Assembly (NCBI GenBank): GCA_947642745.1
Contig: CANRTU010000014.1
Coordinates: 1-64,000 of the forward strand
From: an uncultured Eubacterium sp.
GTDB taxonomy: Bacteria; Bacillota; Clostridia; Lachnospirales; Lachnospiraceae
Length of the DNA stretch: 64,000 bases
Reading direction: 5' to 3'
Shown piece by piece: positions 38,443 to 47,641 of the stretch. Within the stretch, counting starts at the first letter, position 1; each line of letters starts with the position of its first letter. Below the pieces are notes generated by a model, which saw nothing but the letters and a program-made list of their open reading frames with translations, was not told the origin of the DNA and made no database searches. A program made the translations under genes and the position numbers.

Positions 38443-38985
38443 TTTATTGCACCTCCACTCCTGTATATCTTCCCGGAATTCCTGATCCCGGTTCCATGAG
38501 GTTACGTATATTTCCTGTTTTTTACGGAACGCACAGATAAAAACGCCATTTTGTGACAAAAGTCTCCGGAATACTGTCTGTAAAACTTGTGAAATTCCCA
38601 GTCAGAATCCGCTATGGCCCGCAGACAAAAACACCTGTTCTTTGTTAAATTTAAATATATATACTTTATTTTAACAAATTATCCGGTTCAATTTTCTGGC
38701 AAAATGTACAATAAAAAGCGTCAAATAATCTTGCTTTTTTGTCGATATAGTAGTATAGTTAATACTCATAATATAAGAAAATAAGATTTAAAAAAAGTAT
38801 ACTATTCCGGATCACATAAATTTTATGAACGCTATTATAGTATAACACAACAAACTGGATTTTCAAGTGTAATCTGACATTTTATTCTTTTTCGCTTATT
38901 CTGTTTTCATACACATTTATATCTGGCGCCATACAAAGCTTTTTATCTGAAAACCACCTCCATTCAGATATACTCTGACACGTTA
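38443..38985. other. A+T-rich region upstream of flagellin
   Basis: No coding signal. A weak sigma-A-like promoter for the flagellin lies at 38663-38691 (TTGAAC, 17-base spacer, TAAAGT on the minus strand). I could not find a clear sigma-28 promoter directed at the flagellin. Confidence 0.45.
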
Positions 38986-39222
38986 TTAAACACTTTTACT
39001 CCCTTTGCCTCCATTATTATTTTCCTCTGCCAGTACGTACCTCACACCCATGGTATCACTCTCAAACTCCATATATGCTTCTTTTACACCTGATTCCTGA
39101 TATCCGGTTCTCTGCGGACTGCCTGTATAAACAATCTTTCCTGGCGCATTCTCCTGTTGTATGGGAACGCCCGGATTACATATGATGCTACCGGAAACCA
39201 TCCCGCAAATTTCATGATTCAT
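38986..39222 (-). CDS. Possible small protein, unknown
   Basis: A 78-residue frame starting at the ATG at 39222, with AGGGA nine bases upstream. The C-terminal third (AYMEFESDTMGVRYVLAEEN, then a Gly/Asn/Lys tail) reads like a real protein, whereas the N-terminal part is less convincing. It lies upstream of the flagellin on the same strand. It resembles no family I know. It could be spurious. Confidence 0.3.
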   Translation of the reverse strand: MNHEICGMVSGSIICNPGVPIQQENAPGKIVYTGSPQRTGYQESGVKEAYMEFESDTMGVRYVLAEENNNGGKGSKSV

Positions 39223-39295
39223 ATATCCGCTTCCCTGCGGACCAGCTGCCTGACAGAACAATTCAGCGGTTTTTGGGCATTTACTGATCAGTCAT

Positions 39296-39467
39296 TGTTC
39301 ACTACCGTATCCAGTTCTGTCATAATAACAGATCAGCAACAGACGCTAAATATCTAAGAAGACCTGTTCACTGCAGTATCCAGTTCTGCCATAATAACAG
39401 ATCAGCAGCAGGCGCTAAATATCTAAGAAGACCTGTTCACTGCAGTTTCAGTTCTATCATAAAACAG
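39296..39467. repeat. 69-base tandem repeat, 2.5 copies
   Basis: Units at 39296-39364 and 39365-39433, about 90% alike, plus a partial third unit to 39467. Each begins TGTTCACT and includes CATAATAACAGATCAGCA and GCTAAATATCTAAGAAGACC. They lie 65-235 bases upstream of the BlaI-type regulator gene. Confidence 0.9.
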
Positions 39468-39530
39468 TTGTATCAACACCTACAATATGTTAGTATAAGC
39501 ACATATTATCAACCATAGAAAGGAGCCTCC

Positions 39531-39908
39531 ATGCAGACACAAATTTCAGAATCAGAACTGGTACTTATGAAAATTATATGGAACAACGGGGGAGCCGCAT
39601 TGTTTTCTTTTATTATAGAAGAGCTGGAGCGGGACCAGAATGACTGGAAAAAAAACACGGTACTGACACTGTTATCCCGCCTGATTGGAAAAAAATATCT
39701 GAAAGTCAACAAAATCGGACGCCGTAATGAATATATTGCTACTATAACAGAACAGGAATACCAGTCAGCGCAGACCCAGAGCTTTGTAAAGCGGATTTAT
39801 GGCGGAAATATCCGCAATCTGGTATCCACCCTGTTACGACAGGATGTACTGACAGAAGATGAATGGACAGAAATTGAACGATTCTGGAACAGCAAAAACC
39901 AGGACTAG
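39531..39908 (+). CDS. BlaI/MecI/CopY-family repressor
   Basis: 125-residue winged-helix repressor. ISESELVLMKIIWNNGG begins the DNA-binding domain and WKKNTVLTLLSRLIGKKYL is the recognition helix region; RRNEYIATITEQEY follows as the wing, and the C-terminal helix dimerises. In BlaI/MecI systems a BlaR1/MecR1 membrane protease is encoded next door; here none is present. AAGGAG precedes the ATG. The tandem repeats upstream may be regulatory. The target is unknown, possibly a distant protease/beta-lactamase locus or the gene's own promoter. Confidence 0.9.
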   Translation: MQTQISESELVLMKIIWNNGGAALFSFIIEELERDQNDWKKNTVLTLLSRLIGKKYLKVNKIGRRNEYIATITEQEYQSAQTQSFVKRIYGGNIRNLVSTLLRQDVLTEDEWTEIERFWNSKNQD

Positions 39909-39962
39909 TGCGAACAATGGCTGATAGCCATGTATGATCCAGCATTGTTTCCTGCAGTACCA

Positions 39963-39979
39963 GAGCATGTCTGAAAAAT
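39963..39979. repeat. Solo end of MITE-like element
   Basis: GAGCATGTCTGAAAAAT, one mismatch-rich copy of the terminal repeat seen at 31260, 54135 and 58131, without a partner end. Confidence 0.45.
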
Positions 39980-40026
39980 AGTCTAAACATACGGGATCCG
40001 TTCCCCGCATAATACTCCGGTCAGTC

Positions 40027-40056
40027 CCATGTCATTCACCGGAACCCATGACATGG
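40027..40056. terminator. Hairpin after BlaI gene
   Basis: CCATGTCAT pairs with ATGACATGG around a 12-base loop. No T-tract. Confidence 0.35.
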
Positions 40057-40109
40057 ATATGAACTATACTACAGCAACTACATAGTTCTGCCATCCTTCA
40101 TAAATTTGA

Positions 40110-40138
40110 TTGTTTTTTTTAATTTCTTATGTTATAAT
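40110..40138 (+). promoter_or_regulatory. Promoter of HD-GYP-like gene
   Basis: TTGTTT at 40110-40115, 17-base spacer, consensus TATAAT at 40133-40138, 45 bases upstream of the chosen ATG. Confidence 0.65.
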
Positions 40139-40182
40139 TTACATAAACGCTGGTCGGAATCATTATGAATAGGAGGGACATT

Positions 40183-41361
40183 ATGCAATTTATAGAATCG
40201 CAGGACATCAAACCAGGTATGCGTCTTGCCAAACCAGTTTATAATAGAAACGGCGTATTATTATTTGACCGGAACACAAAACTTACAGGGCCAAATATTA
40301 TAAATCTGACCAATTTCGGCCTGATTGGCATCTATATCCTGGAACCGGCAGAACCGCTGCCTCCAATTACAGAAGAAGAGCTTGAGTTTGAACGGCTTCA
40401 GACATTATATATGTTCCGTCTGCGTGACAGCCTGGTAAATATCAGCAAAGGAAAAATGCCTGAAGATCTCGCCGCCCTGGCCAAAGACGTGGTGGATCAT
40501 TTTGGCGGACTGGATCACAAAGTAAAATTTACGCAGAATATCCGCAGCAATACCGACTTTGTATACAAACATTCTGTAGGTGTTGCCATTATTGCCTCTA
40601 TGATCGGACATGCAATGGGACTGCGTGAAAATACGCTGCTTTCCATTGTCACCGCCGCCTTTTTATATGATTTTGGCTATCTGTATGTGCCAGCCAACAT
40701 TTTACAAAAGGGAGAAGACATCACTGATATTGAAACTGGTACGATTGATAAATACCGTGAAAAAGCTTTCGCTTTGCTGCACTCTGATACTAATCCTTAC
40801 AATATTCCGCCGGATGCCCTTGCCATGGTTACCCAGATGATCAAAGCCGGACATTCCATGGATGCGAATACAGACCGCAGCAAATGGCTCACCGGCACCA
40901 ATGTACTGACCGTGGCCGACAAATTCGACCGTATGACTGCCATGAGCCTGAGCCGTAAGCCACATTCTGACATTACTGCCGTCCGCTATCTGATTGACCA
41001 CCCGGAAACTTATCAGGAAAATGTAGTCAAAGCTCTTGCGAACAGTATTCATATCATGCCTGTGGGATGCTGCGTGGATCTGACCAATGGTGACAAAGGC
41101 CTGGTATTAATTGAAAATCACAAGGATTTCAATTACCCGGTTGTACTTAGTTTTACCTTTAACCAGGTTTTTGATTTAAGTGATCCGGAAATACAAAAGG
41201 AAATACGGATCGCAGATACGATGCGCACCATGGATAACCGCATTCAGACGGATGAAGAGACGTTAAAACAGTTTACCGGTGACAAAAATACAGATAAAAT
41301 GGTCCGGCAGTTTGAATCCTTTAAGGAAAGATACCGGAAACGTCAGGCTGCTTCTGAATAA
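40183..41361 (+). CDS. Degenerate HD-GYP-type protein
   Basis: 392 residues from the ATG at 40183, five bases after AGGAGGG; an upstream in-frame ATG at 40165 lies ahead of that site. N-terminal DUF3391-like segment (IKPGMRLAKPVYNRNGVLLF), then an HD domain with FVYKHSVGVAIIASMIG (ligand His kept). The defining HD pair reads YD (LYDFGYLYVPANIL), and the HHE and GYP motifs of c-di-GMP phosphodiesterases are absent. The C-terminus keeps the folded HD-GYP layout (LTVADKFDRMTAM; CCVDLTNGDKGLVL). So it is probably not an active phosphodiesterase and may instead bind a nucleotide or protein. It stands alone with its own promoter and terminator. Confidence 0.85.
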   Translation: MQFIESQDIKPGMRLAKPVYNRNGVLLFDRNTKLTGPNIINLTNFGLIGIYILEPAEPLPPITEEELEFERLQTLYMFRLRDSLVNISKGKMPEDLAALAKDVVDHFGGLDHKVKFTQNIRSNTDFVYKHSVGVAIIASMIGHAMGLRENTLLSIVTAAFLYDFGYLYVPANILQKGEDITDIETGTIDKYREKAFALLHSDTNPYNIPPDALAMVTQMIKAGHSMDANTDRSKWLTGTNVLTVADKFDRMTAMSLSRKPHSDITAVRYLIDHPETYQENVVKALANSIHIMPVGCCVDLTNGDKGLVLIENHKDFNYPVVLSFTFNQVFDLSDPEIQKEIRIADTMRTMDNRIQTDEETLKQFTGDKNTDKMVRQFESFKERYRKRQAASE

Positions 41362-41399
41362 AAATCAGAACTCACATGTATCAGTACAACCATATACAT

Positions 41400-41441
41400 G
41401 CGGGAAGAAGGCCGCCCCGCCAGCGGGCAGCCTTTTCCCGC
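41400..41441 (+). terminator. Terminator after HD-GYP-like gene
   Basis: GCGGGAAGAAGGC pairs with GCCTTTTCCCGC (one mismatch), with an inner GC-rich loop. Confidence 0.65.
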
Positions 41442-41548
41442 AGTATAAAATCTTTCATGCTTCTCCTTTTTTCATATTTCACAGTAAGAACTATTTCTCA
41501 TTCATTCCTTTACCATATTGTTTTCTCTTTAACCCCGGTTACCCCAAC

Positions 41549-41815
41549 CGCATAACGCTGACTTCTGAAACGTTTTTCTTTTTCTCCATGCCCTGTGTCT
41601 TTCCGGCAGCTTTTCTCCCTGCTGATCCTTTTCCTGTCCAGACACAGATTTTTCCAGCCATTCATGTTTCTCCGCCCGCATAGCGCTGGCTTTTGAAAAC
41701 TTTTTCTTTCTCCCCATGGCCCTGTGTCTTTCCGGCAGCTTTTCTCCCTGCTGATCCTTTTCCTGTCCAGACACAGATTTTTCCAGCCATTCATGTTTCT
41801 CCGCCTGTATAACCC
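41549..41815. repeat. 129-base tandem repeat, about two copies
   Basis: The block CCTGTGTCTTTCCGGCAGCT recurs at 41592 and 41721, period 129 (43 codons). On the minus strand both copies stay open in the same frame and encode a charged segment with EKHEWLEKSVSGQEKDQQGE. The frame 41529-41852 would give 107 residues but has no ribosome-binding site. Confidence 0.85.
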
Positions 41816-41856
41816 CGGCTCTGGCAGCATTTTCGCCTATGGCGTAAATCAATAAA

Positions 41857-41884
41857 AGTCCTGAAAATCAATACTTTCAGGACT
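41857..41884 (-). terminator. Terminator-type hairpin
   Basis: AGTCCTGAAA pairs perfectly with TTTCAGGACT; on the minus strand TTTTATT follows. A second terminator behind carB, or one for an unrecognised short transcript. Confidence 0.7.
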
Positions 41885-41960
41885 CTGCAAATAATATGTG
41901 GCGCCTGCCCGGCAACGGGCAAAACGGAATGCGGAAACCCCTGCGATCGTCTGAGAAAGT

Positions 41961-42025
41961 TTTCCGTTACAGGACGCTCCTTTCCTGTAACGGAAAAAGT
42001 CCCCCGCTTCAGAAACAGGGGACTT
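41961..42025 (-). terminator. Double terminator of carB
   Basis: Minus strand: AAGTCCCC/GGGGACTT (42025-41997) followed by TTTCC, then directly TTTCCGTTACAGGA pairing with TCCTGTAACGGAAA (41996-41961). The first hairpin is five bases past the carB stop. Confidence 0.75.
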
Positions 42026-42029
42026 TCCG

Positions 42030-45000
42030 TCAGATTTTTGCAATATCAATCACTGACATCTGTTCATGCTCACTCTCCAGGCTCAGTGCCAGCGCCTGCG
42101 CCGTATCCATGGCAGTAATACAGTTGACACCGGTCTCAATGGCTGTCCGGCGGATCAGAAAACCGTCTCTCGCCTTATCCCGTCCCTGTGTCGGCGTATC
42201 AATCACCAGGTCAATTTTGTGTCCCAGCAGCAGATCCATCACTGTCGGCCGTTCCTGATGAATATTATTGATCCGCAGCGCATGGACTCCCCGGTCCTGC
42301 AAAAATTTCGCCGTGCTTCTGGTAGCATAAATCCGGTAACCAAGCGCTTCGAACCGCTTAGCCACTTCCGCAGCTTCCGGCTTGTCGGCGTCTTTAACCG
42401 TTATAATCATCTGCTTATGTTTTGGCAGAATCACGCCGGCGCCCAGAAACGCTTTATACAGCGCTTCGTCAAATGTTTTCGAAATTCCCAGGCACTCTCC
42501 GGTGGACTTCATTTCCGGTCCCAGACTGATTTCCGCACCCCGGATCTTTTCAAACGAAAAGACTGGCATTTTGATGGCATAATAATCCGCTGCCGGCTGC
42601 AGTCCCGGCTCGTAACCAAGGTCCCGGATTTTTTTGCCCAGAATCACTTCCGTAGCCAGATCCACAATCGGAATACCGGTTACTTTGCTGATATACGGCA
42701 CGGTTCTGGACGAACGGGGATTTACTTCGATGACATACACCTCTTCTTCCACCGCAATAAACTGGATATTAATAAGTCCCCGCACGTGCAGCGCTTTTGC
42801 CAGTCTCCTGGAATACTCCGCAATCTTCTCCTGCACTGTGCCGCTGATGGTAGGCGCCGGATATACCGAAATCGAATCCCCGGAATGCACGCCGGTGCGC
42901 TCAATATGCTCCATAATGCCCGGAATCAGAATGTCTGTGCCGTCGCACACCGCATCCACTTCCAGCTCCTTACCCATGAGATACTTGTCCACCAGTATCG
43001 GATGCTCCTGGGAATAACGGTTGATAATGGCCATAAACTCTTCGATTTCTTCGTCCGAATAGGCAATCTGCATTCCCTGGCCGCCCAGTACATAAGATGG
43101 CCGCACCAGTACCGGATAACCGAGCCGTTCTGCCACTTCCACCGCTTCTGCCGCGGTAAATACCGTACCGCCGGCGGCCCTTGGTATTCCCGTCTCCTGA
43201 AGTATCTGGTCAAACAGCTCCCGGTCCTCCGCCGCATCCACATCTTCCGCCGCCGTGCCAAGTATCGGCACACCCATTTTCATCAGATCCTGGGTCAGCT
43301 TAATGGCCGTCTGCCCGCCAAACTGTACGACTGCCCCGTCCGGCTGTTCCAGACGTACAATATTTTCCACATCTTCCGGTGTCAGCGGTTCAAAATACAG
43401 CCTGTCCGCAATATCAAAATCCGTACTGACCGTTTCCGGATTGTTATTGACAATAATCGTCTCATAGCCGGCTTTGGAAAATGCCCAGGTGGCATGCACG
43501 CTGCAATAATCGAACTCAATACCCTGTCCGATCCGTATCGGGCCGGAACCAAGCACCAGCACCTTCTTTTTCTTATGATCTGTGGCTGCCTCATTCTCAC
43601 TGCCAAATACGGAGTAGTAATATGGTGTGGCCGCTTCAAACTCAGCGGCACAGGTATCCACCATCTGAAAAGCCGCCGTAATTCCATTTGCGTAGCGCAT
43701 ATCACGGATTTCCCGCTCTGTCTTTTTCGTCAGCGCAGCAATTACGTTATCCGGAAATTCAATCCGTTTGGCTTCTTTTAACAGTTCCAGCGTCAGCTCT
43801 TCCCTGGAAAGCCGCTGCTCCATTTCCACGAGAATGGCGATTTTGTCAATAAACCATTCGTCGATCATTGTAATATTGTGTATTGTCTTATAATTAATGC
43901 CTTTACGAATCGCCTCCGCAATCAGGAAAATCCGCTGGTCGTCCACGATTCTCATTCTGGCTAACAATTCCTTTTCTGATAAACCGGAAAAATCATAGGA
44001 CATCAGGCTGTCCACGTGCTGTTCCAGGGAACGAAGCGCCTTCATCAGGGCGCCTTCAAAGTTATTGCAGATGCTCATTACCTCTCCGGTAGCTTTCATC
44101 TGCGTGGTCAGCGTACGCTTGGCTGTAATAAATTTGTCAAACGGCAGCCTTGGAATTTTTACGACACAATAATCCAGCATCGGCTCAAAACTGGCATAAG
44201 TCTTGCCGGTTATGGCATTTCTGATTTCATCCAGCGTATAGCCCACCGCAATTTTTGCCGCCACCCTGGCAATCGGATAGCCGGTGGCTTTGGAAGCCAG
44301 CGCTGAGGAACGGCTGACCCTCGGATTTACCTCAATGACACAGTATTCAAATGAATCCGGCTTAAGGGCATACTGTACGTTACATCCGCCTGTAATATTT
44401 AACTCAGATATAATATTTAATGCCGATGTTCTCAGCATCTGGTATTCCTTGTCTCCCAGCGTCTGGGAGGGCGCCACAACAATGGAATCTCCAGTATGGA
44501 CGCCCACCGGATCTATATTTTCCATATTGCAGACCGTAATACAGTTGCCGCCTGAGTCTCTCATAACCTCATACTCAATTTCTTTCCAGCCGGCAATACA
44601 GCGTTCCACCAGCACCTGTCCCACCCTGGACAGCCGCAGGCCGTTTTTGAGAATATCCACCAGCTCCTGCTCGTTGCTGGCAATACCGCCTCCACTGCCG
44701 CCAAGCGTATAAGCCGGACGCAGCACTACCGGGTAGCCGATGGTATTTGTGAAATCTATTCCGCTCTGGACGTCTTCCACCACCAGGGAAGCTGCCACTG
44801 GTTCCCCGATTTTTTCCATCGTCTCTTTAAATTCCAGCCGGTCTTCCGCTTTGCGGATCGTTTCCACTGTCGTACCGATCAGCTTTACCCCGTGGGCGTC
44901 CAGAAATCCGGATTCCGCCAGTTCCATGCCCAGGTTCAGGCCCGCCTGGCCTCCCAGGGTAGGCAGGATGCTGTCTGGTTTCTCTGTTTCGATAATTTTT

Positions 45001-45224
45001 TCTAATACTTTGACGGTCAGCGGTTCGATATATACCTGGTCTGCGATATTTTTATCCGTCATGATCGTAGCCGGGTTGGAATTTACCAGACATACTTCCA
45101 GTCCCTCTTCCTTTAAGGAACGGCACGCCTGGGTTCCGGCATAGTCAAACTCCGCCGCCTGGCCGATGACAATAGGTCCGGAACCAATGACCAGTACTTT
45201 TCTGATATCTGTTCTTTTCGGCAT
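42030..45224 (-). CDS. carB: Carbamoyl-phosphate synthase large subunit
   Basis: Makes carbamoyl phosphate from bicarbonate, ammonia (from CarA) and two ATP, for arginine and pyrimidine synthesis. 1064 residues, the normal length. It starts MPKRTDIRKVLVIGSGPIVIGQ and has the two duplicated ATP-grasp halves; the second begins KVLVLGSGPIRIGQGIEFDY (about residue 556). A C-terminal MGS-like allosteric domain follows (from about residue 930), ending SVIDIAKI. The start shares its A with the carA stop (TAATG), so translation is coupled. Two terminators follow. Confidence 0.97.
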   Translation of the reverse strand: MPKRTDIRKVLVIGSGPIVIGQAAEFDYAGTQACRSLKEEGLEVCLVNSNPATIMTDKNIADQVYIEPLTVKVLEKIIETEKPDSILPTLGGQAGLNLGMELAESGFLDAHGVKLIGTTVETIRKAEDRLEFKETMEKIGEPVAASLVVEDVQSGIDFTNTIGYPVVLRPAYTLGGSGGGIASNEQELVDILKNGLRLSRVGQVLVERCIAGWKEIEYEVMRDSGGNCITVCNMENIDPVGVHTGDSIVVAPSQTLGDKEYQMLRTSALNIISELNITGGCNVQYALKPDSFEYCVIEVNPRVSRSSALASKATGYPIARVAAKIAVGYTLDEIRNAITGKTYASFEPMLDYCVVKIPRLPFDKFITAKRTLTTQMKATGEVMSICNNFEGALMKALRSLEQHVDSLMSYDFSGLSEKELLARMRIVDDQRIFLIAEAIRKGINYKTIHNITMIDEWFIDKIAILVEMEQRLSREELTLELLKEAKRIEFPDNVIAALTKKTEREIRDMRYANGITAAFQMVDTCAAEFEAATPYYYSVFGSENEAATDHKKKKVLVLGSGPIRIGQGIEFDYCSVHATWAFSKAGYETIIVNNNPETVSTDFDIADRLYFEPLTPEDVENIVRLEQPDGAVVQFGGQTAIKLTQDLMKMGVPILGTAAEDVDAAEDRELFDQILQETGIPRAAGGTVFTAAEAVEVAERLGYPVLVRPSYVLGGQGMQIAYSDEEIEEFMAIINRYSQEHPILVDKYLMGKELEVDAVCDGTDILIPGIMEHIERTGVHSGDSISVYPAPTISGTVQEKIAEYSRRLAKALHVRGLINIQFIAVEEEVYVIEVNPRSSRTVPYISKVTGIPIVDLATEVILGKKIRDLGYEPGLQPAADYYAIKMPVFSFEKIRGAEISLGPEMKSTGECLGISKTFDEALYKAFLGAGVILPKHKQMIITVKDADKPEAAEVAKRFEALGYRIYATRSTAKFLQDRGVHALRINNIHQERPTVMDLLLGHKIDLVIDTPTQGRDKARDGFLIRRTAIETGVNCITAMDTAQALALSLESEHEQMSVIDIAKI

Positions 45225-46297
45225 TATCTGTTCCCTCCCATCATTTCTATGAACCTGTCAAACAGGCAGGCGCTGTCCGCCGGTCCCGGACACGCTTCTG
45301 GATGAAACTGTACGGTAAAGACCGGTTTTTGTGTATACTTAAGCCCTTCGTTGGTACCGTCGTTCACATTGACAAACGCCGCAGACGCAATCTGTCCGCC
45401 AATACTTTCCGTATCCACCACGTATCCGTGGTTCTGGGAGGAAATATATACCCGCCCGGTCTTCAGATCTTTGACCGGATGATTGCCTCCCCGGTGGCCA
45501 TATTTCAGTTTGTGGGTATCCCCGCCAACTGCCAGCGCCATCAGCTGGTGTCCCAGGCATATGGCAAATACCGGTGTTCCAGATTCATAGAGTCCGCGGA
45601 TTTCCTGAATCACAGCGCCACAGCTTTTTGGATCCCCGGGCCCGTTGGACAGCATAATGCCGTCCGGTTCTGCCCCCAGTATTTCCTCCGCACTGGTATG
45701 GGCCGGATAAATCGTCACTTCACAGCCCCGTTCCTGTAAAGACCTGGCGATATTATCCTTTGCCCCCAGATCCAGCAAAGCCACCTTATAACCGTTTCCT
45801 GGCAGCACCACCTTTTCTTTGCAGGTCACTTTTTCCACCACATTTCCCACGGTATAAGCTTTCAGCTTTGGCAGAACCGCATCCAGATCATAAGAAGCGT
45901 CTGTAGTAATCATTCCGTTCATCGTGCCTTTTTCCCGTAACAGTCTGGTCAGCGCTCTCGTATCTACCCCGGCAATACCCGGAATATCATGTTTTTCCAG
46001 AAAATCCTGTATCGTGCCTTCACAGCGGAAGTTGCTGGCCATTCTGGACAGTTCTCTCACGATATAGCCGTCCGGCCAGGGTTTTGCGGATTCCATATCG
46101 TCAAAACAGATCCCATAGTTTCCAATCAGCGGATAGGTCATGACTACCGCCTGGCCGGCATAGGAAGGGTCTGTCAGCACTTCCAGGTATCCCGTCATGG
46201 AAGTGTTAAACACTATTTCGCTGATCACTTCCCTTACTGCGCCGATGCTTATTCCTTCAAATACGTGTCCGTCTTCAAGTATTAGAAAAGCTTTCAT
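45224..46297 (-). CDS. carA: Carbamoyl-phosphate synthase small subunit
   Basis: Glutaminase subunit supplying ammonia to CarB. 357 residues. The N-terminal domain starts MKAFLILEDGHVFEG. The class I glutamine amidotransferase domain has LSNGPGDPKSC, the nucleophile in FAICLGHQLMALA (Cys near residue 245), and the His/Glu pair in VQFHPEACPGP near residue 330. AAAGGA precedes the ATG. It begins only 27 bases after the serS stop, which suggests a serS-carA-carB transcript, a grouping that is not the usual pyrimidine operon. No PyrR-type leader is visible. Confidence 0.97.
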   Translation of the reverse strand: MKAFLILEDGHVFEGISIGAVREVISEIVFNTSMTGYLEVLTDPSYAGQAVVMTYPLIGNYGICFDDMESAKPWPDGYIVRELSRMASNFRCEGTIQDFLEKHDIPGIAGVDTRALTRLLREKGTMNGMITTDASYDLDAVLPKLKAYTVGNVVEKVTCKEKVVLPGNGYKVALLDLGAKDNIARSLQERGCEVTIYPAHTSAEEILGAEPDGIMLSNGPGDPKSCGAVIQEIRGLYESGTPVFAICLGHQLMALAVGGDTHKLKYGHRGGNHPVKDLKTGRVYISSQNHGYVVDTESIGGQIASAAFVNVNDGTNEGLKYTQKPVFTVQFHPEACPGPADSACLFDRFIEMMGGNR

Positions 46298-46324
46298 ATC
46301 GTTTTTTCCTTTCTGCCGGCCTGC

Positions 46325-47617
46325 CTACTGCTTCTTCGGCTCTAACTTATCTTTCCCGCCCATATATGGCCGCAGTGCGTCCGGAATGCTCACACTGCCG
46401 TCCTCCTGCAGATTATTTTCCAGAAATGCTATCAGCATACGTGGCGGAGCCACCACAGTATTATTTAACGTATGGGCAAAATACTTTTTCTTTTCTTTGT
46501 TTTTTACCCGGATTTTCAGACGCCTTGCCTGTGCGTCTCCCAGATTGGAACAGCTGCCCACTTCGAAATATTTCTTCTGGCGTGGCGACCAGGCTTCCAC
46601 ATCGCAGGACTTTATTTTCAGATCCGCCAGATCCCCGGAACAGCACTCCAGCGTACGCACCGGAATGTCCAGGCTGCGGAACAGATCCACCGTATTCTTC
46701 CACAGCCTGTCGTACCACTCCATTGACTCTTCCGGTCTGCAGACCACGATCATCTCCTGTTTTTCAAACTGGTGAATCCGGTATACCCCCCGTTCTTCCA
46801 GACCATGGGCGCCTTTTTCTTTCCGGAAACACGGAGAATAACTGGTCATTGTATACGGCAGTTTTTCTTCATCCTGTATCGTGTCAATAAATTTCCCGAT
46901 CATGGAATGCTCTGAGGTACCGATCAGATAGAGATCCTCGCCTTCGATTTTGTACATCATGGCGTCCATTTCCTCAAAACTCATAACGCCGGTTACCACA
47001 TTACTGCGAATCATAAAAGGCGGCACACAATAAGTGAATCCCCGGTCAATCATAAAATCCCTGGCATAGGAAATGACTGCGGAATGCAGCCTTGCGATAT
47101 CTCCCATCAGATAATAGAATCCGTTTCCCGCTACTCTTCCGGCGGCATCCAGATCAATGCCGTCAAAACGGGCCATAATATCTGTATGATACGGTATTTC
47201 AAAATCCGGTACTACCGGTTCACCGTACTTTTCGATTTCTACATTACAGGAATCATCCGGCCCGATCGGTACAGACGGATCTATGATATTTGGAATAACC
47301 ATCATATCAGACTGCAGCTTCTCCTGAATTTCCTTTTCCAGTGCTTCCAGCTCTTCCAGACGCTTCGCATCCGCTTCCACCTGCGCTTTGACTGCTGCGG
47401 CTTCTTCCTTTTTTCCCTCTTTCATCAGCGCACCGATCTGTTTTGACAGCTTGTTGCGGCCGGCCCTCAAAGCATCTGCTTCCTGCTGGGTCTTACGGGC
47501 TTTTACATCCAGTTCAATGATTTCATCCACAAGCGGGAGCTTTTGTTCCTGAAACTTGTTTCTGATATTCTGCTTTACAAGTTCCGGGTTTTCCCTGATC
47601 AGTTTCATATCCAGCAT
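46325..47617 (-). CDS. serS: Seryl-tRNA synthetase
   Basis: Class II synthetase charging tRNA-Ser. 430 residues, normal size. The N-terminal arm is a long antiparallel coiled coil (residues 30-100) that grips the tRNA variable arm. Motif 2 contains FRKEKGAHGLEERGVYRIHQF (about residue 265) and motif 3 contains ALNNTVVAPPRMLIAFLEN near residue 390. AGGAGG precedes the ATG. The 268-base leader has a large hairpin but no T-box. carA and carB follow on the same strand with tiny gaps. Confidence 0.96.
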   Translation of the reverse strand: MLDMKLIRENPELVKQNIRNKFQEQKLPLVDEIIELDVKARKTQQEADALRAGRNKLSKQIGALMKEGKKEEAAAVKAQVEADAKRLEELEALEKEIQEKLQSDMMVIPNIIDPSVPIGPDDSCNVEIEKYGEPVVPDFEIPYHTDIMARFDGIDLDAAGRVAGNGFYYLMGDIARLHSAVISYARDFMIDRGFTYCVPPFMIRSNVVTGVMSFEEMDAMMYKIEGEDLYLIGTSEHSMIGKFIDTIQDEEKLPYTMTSYSPCFRKEKGAHGLEERGVYRIHQFEKQEMIVVCRPEESMEWYDRLWKNTVDLFRSLDIPVRTLECCSGDLADLKIKSCDVEAWSPRQKKYFEVGSCSNLGDAQARRLKIRVKNKEKKKYFAHTLNNTVVAPPRMLIAFLENNLQEDGSVSIPDALRPYMGGKDKLEPKKQ

Positions 47618-47641
47618 TTTACATTCCTCCTGATTTGATGA

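Larger units (their letters stand above)
41442..42029. other. Convergent intergenic region
   Basis: Contains the 129-base tandem repeat (41549-41815), three hairpins (41857-41884, 41961-41996, 41997-42025) and a degenerate copy of the dispersed hairpin repeat (about 41895-41962). No supported gene, though the tandem repeat keeps a minus-strand frame open (see findings). Confidence 0.55.

Noticed and set aside
38712-38760. Sigma-28-like promoter (TCAA, 16 bases, GTCGATAT) on the plus strand
   Set aside because: It points away from the flagellin gene and the -35 part is off consensus.
39296-39467. CRISPR array
   Set aside because: Direct repeats are contiguous with no unique spacers, and no cas genes exist.
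42066-43781. 571-codon plus-strand frame within carB
   Set aside because: Antisense shadow of carB; the carB reading is unmistakable and the shadow has no start signal.
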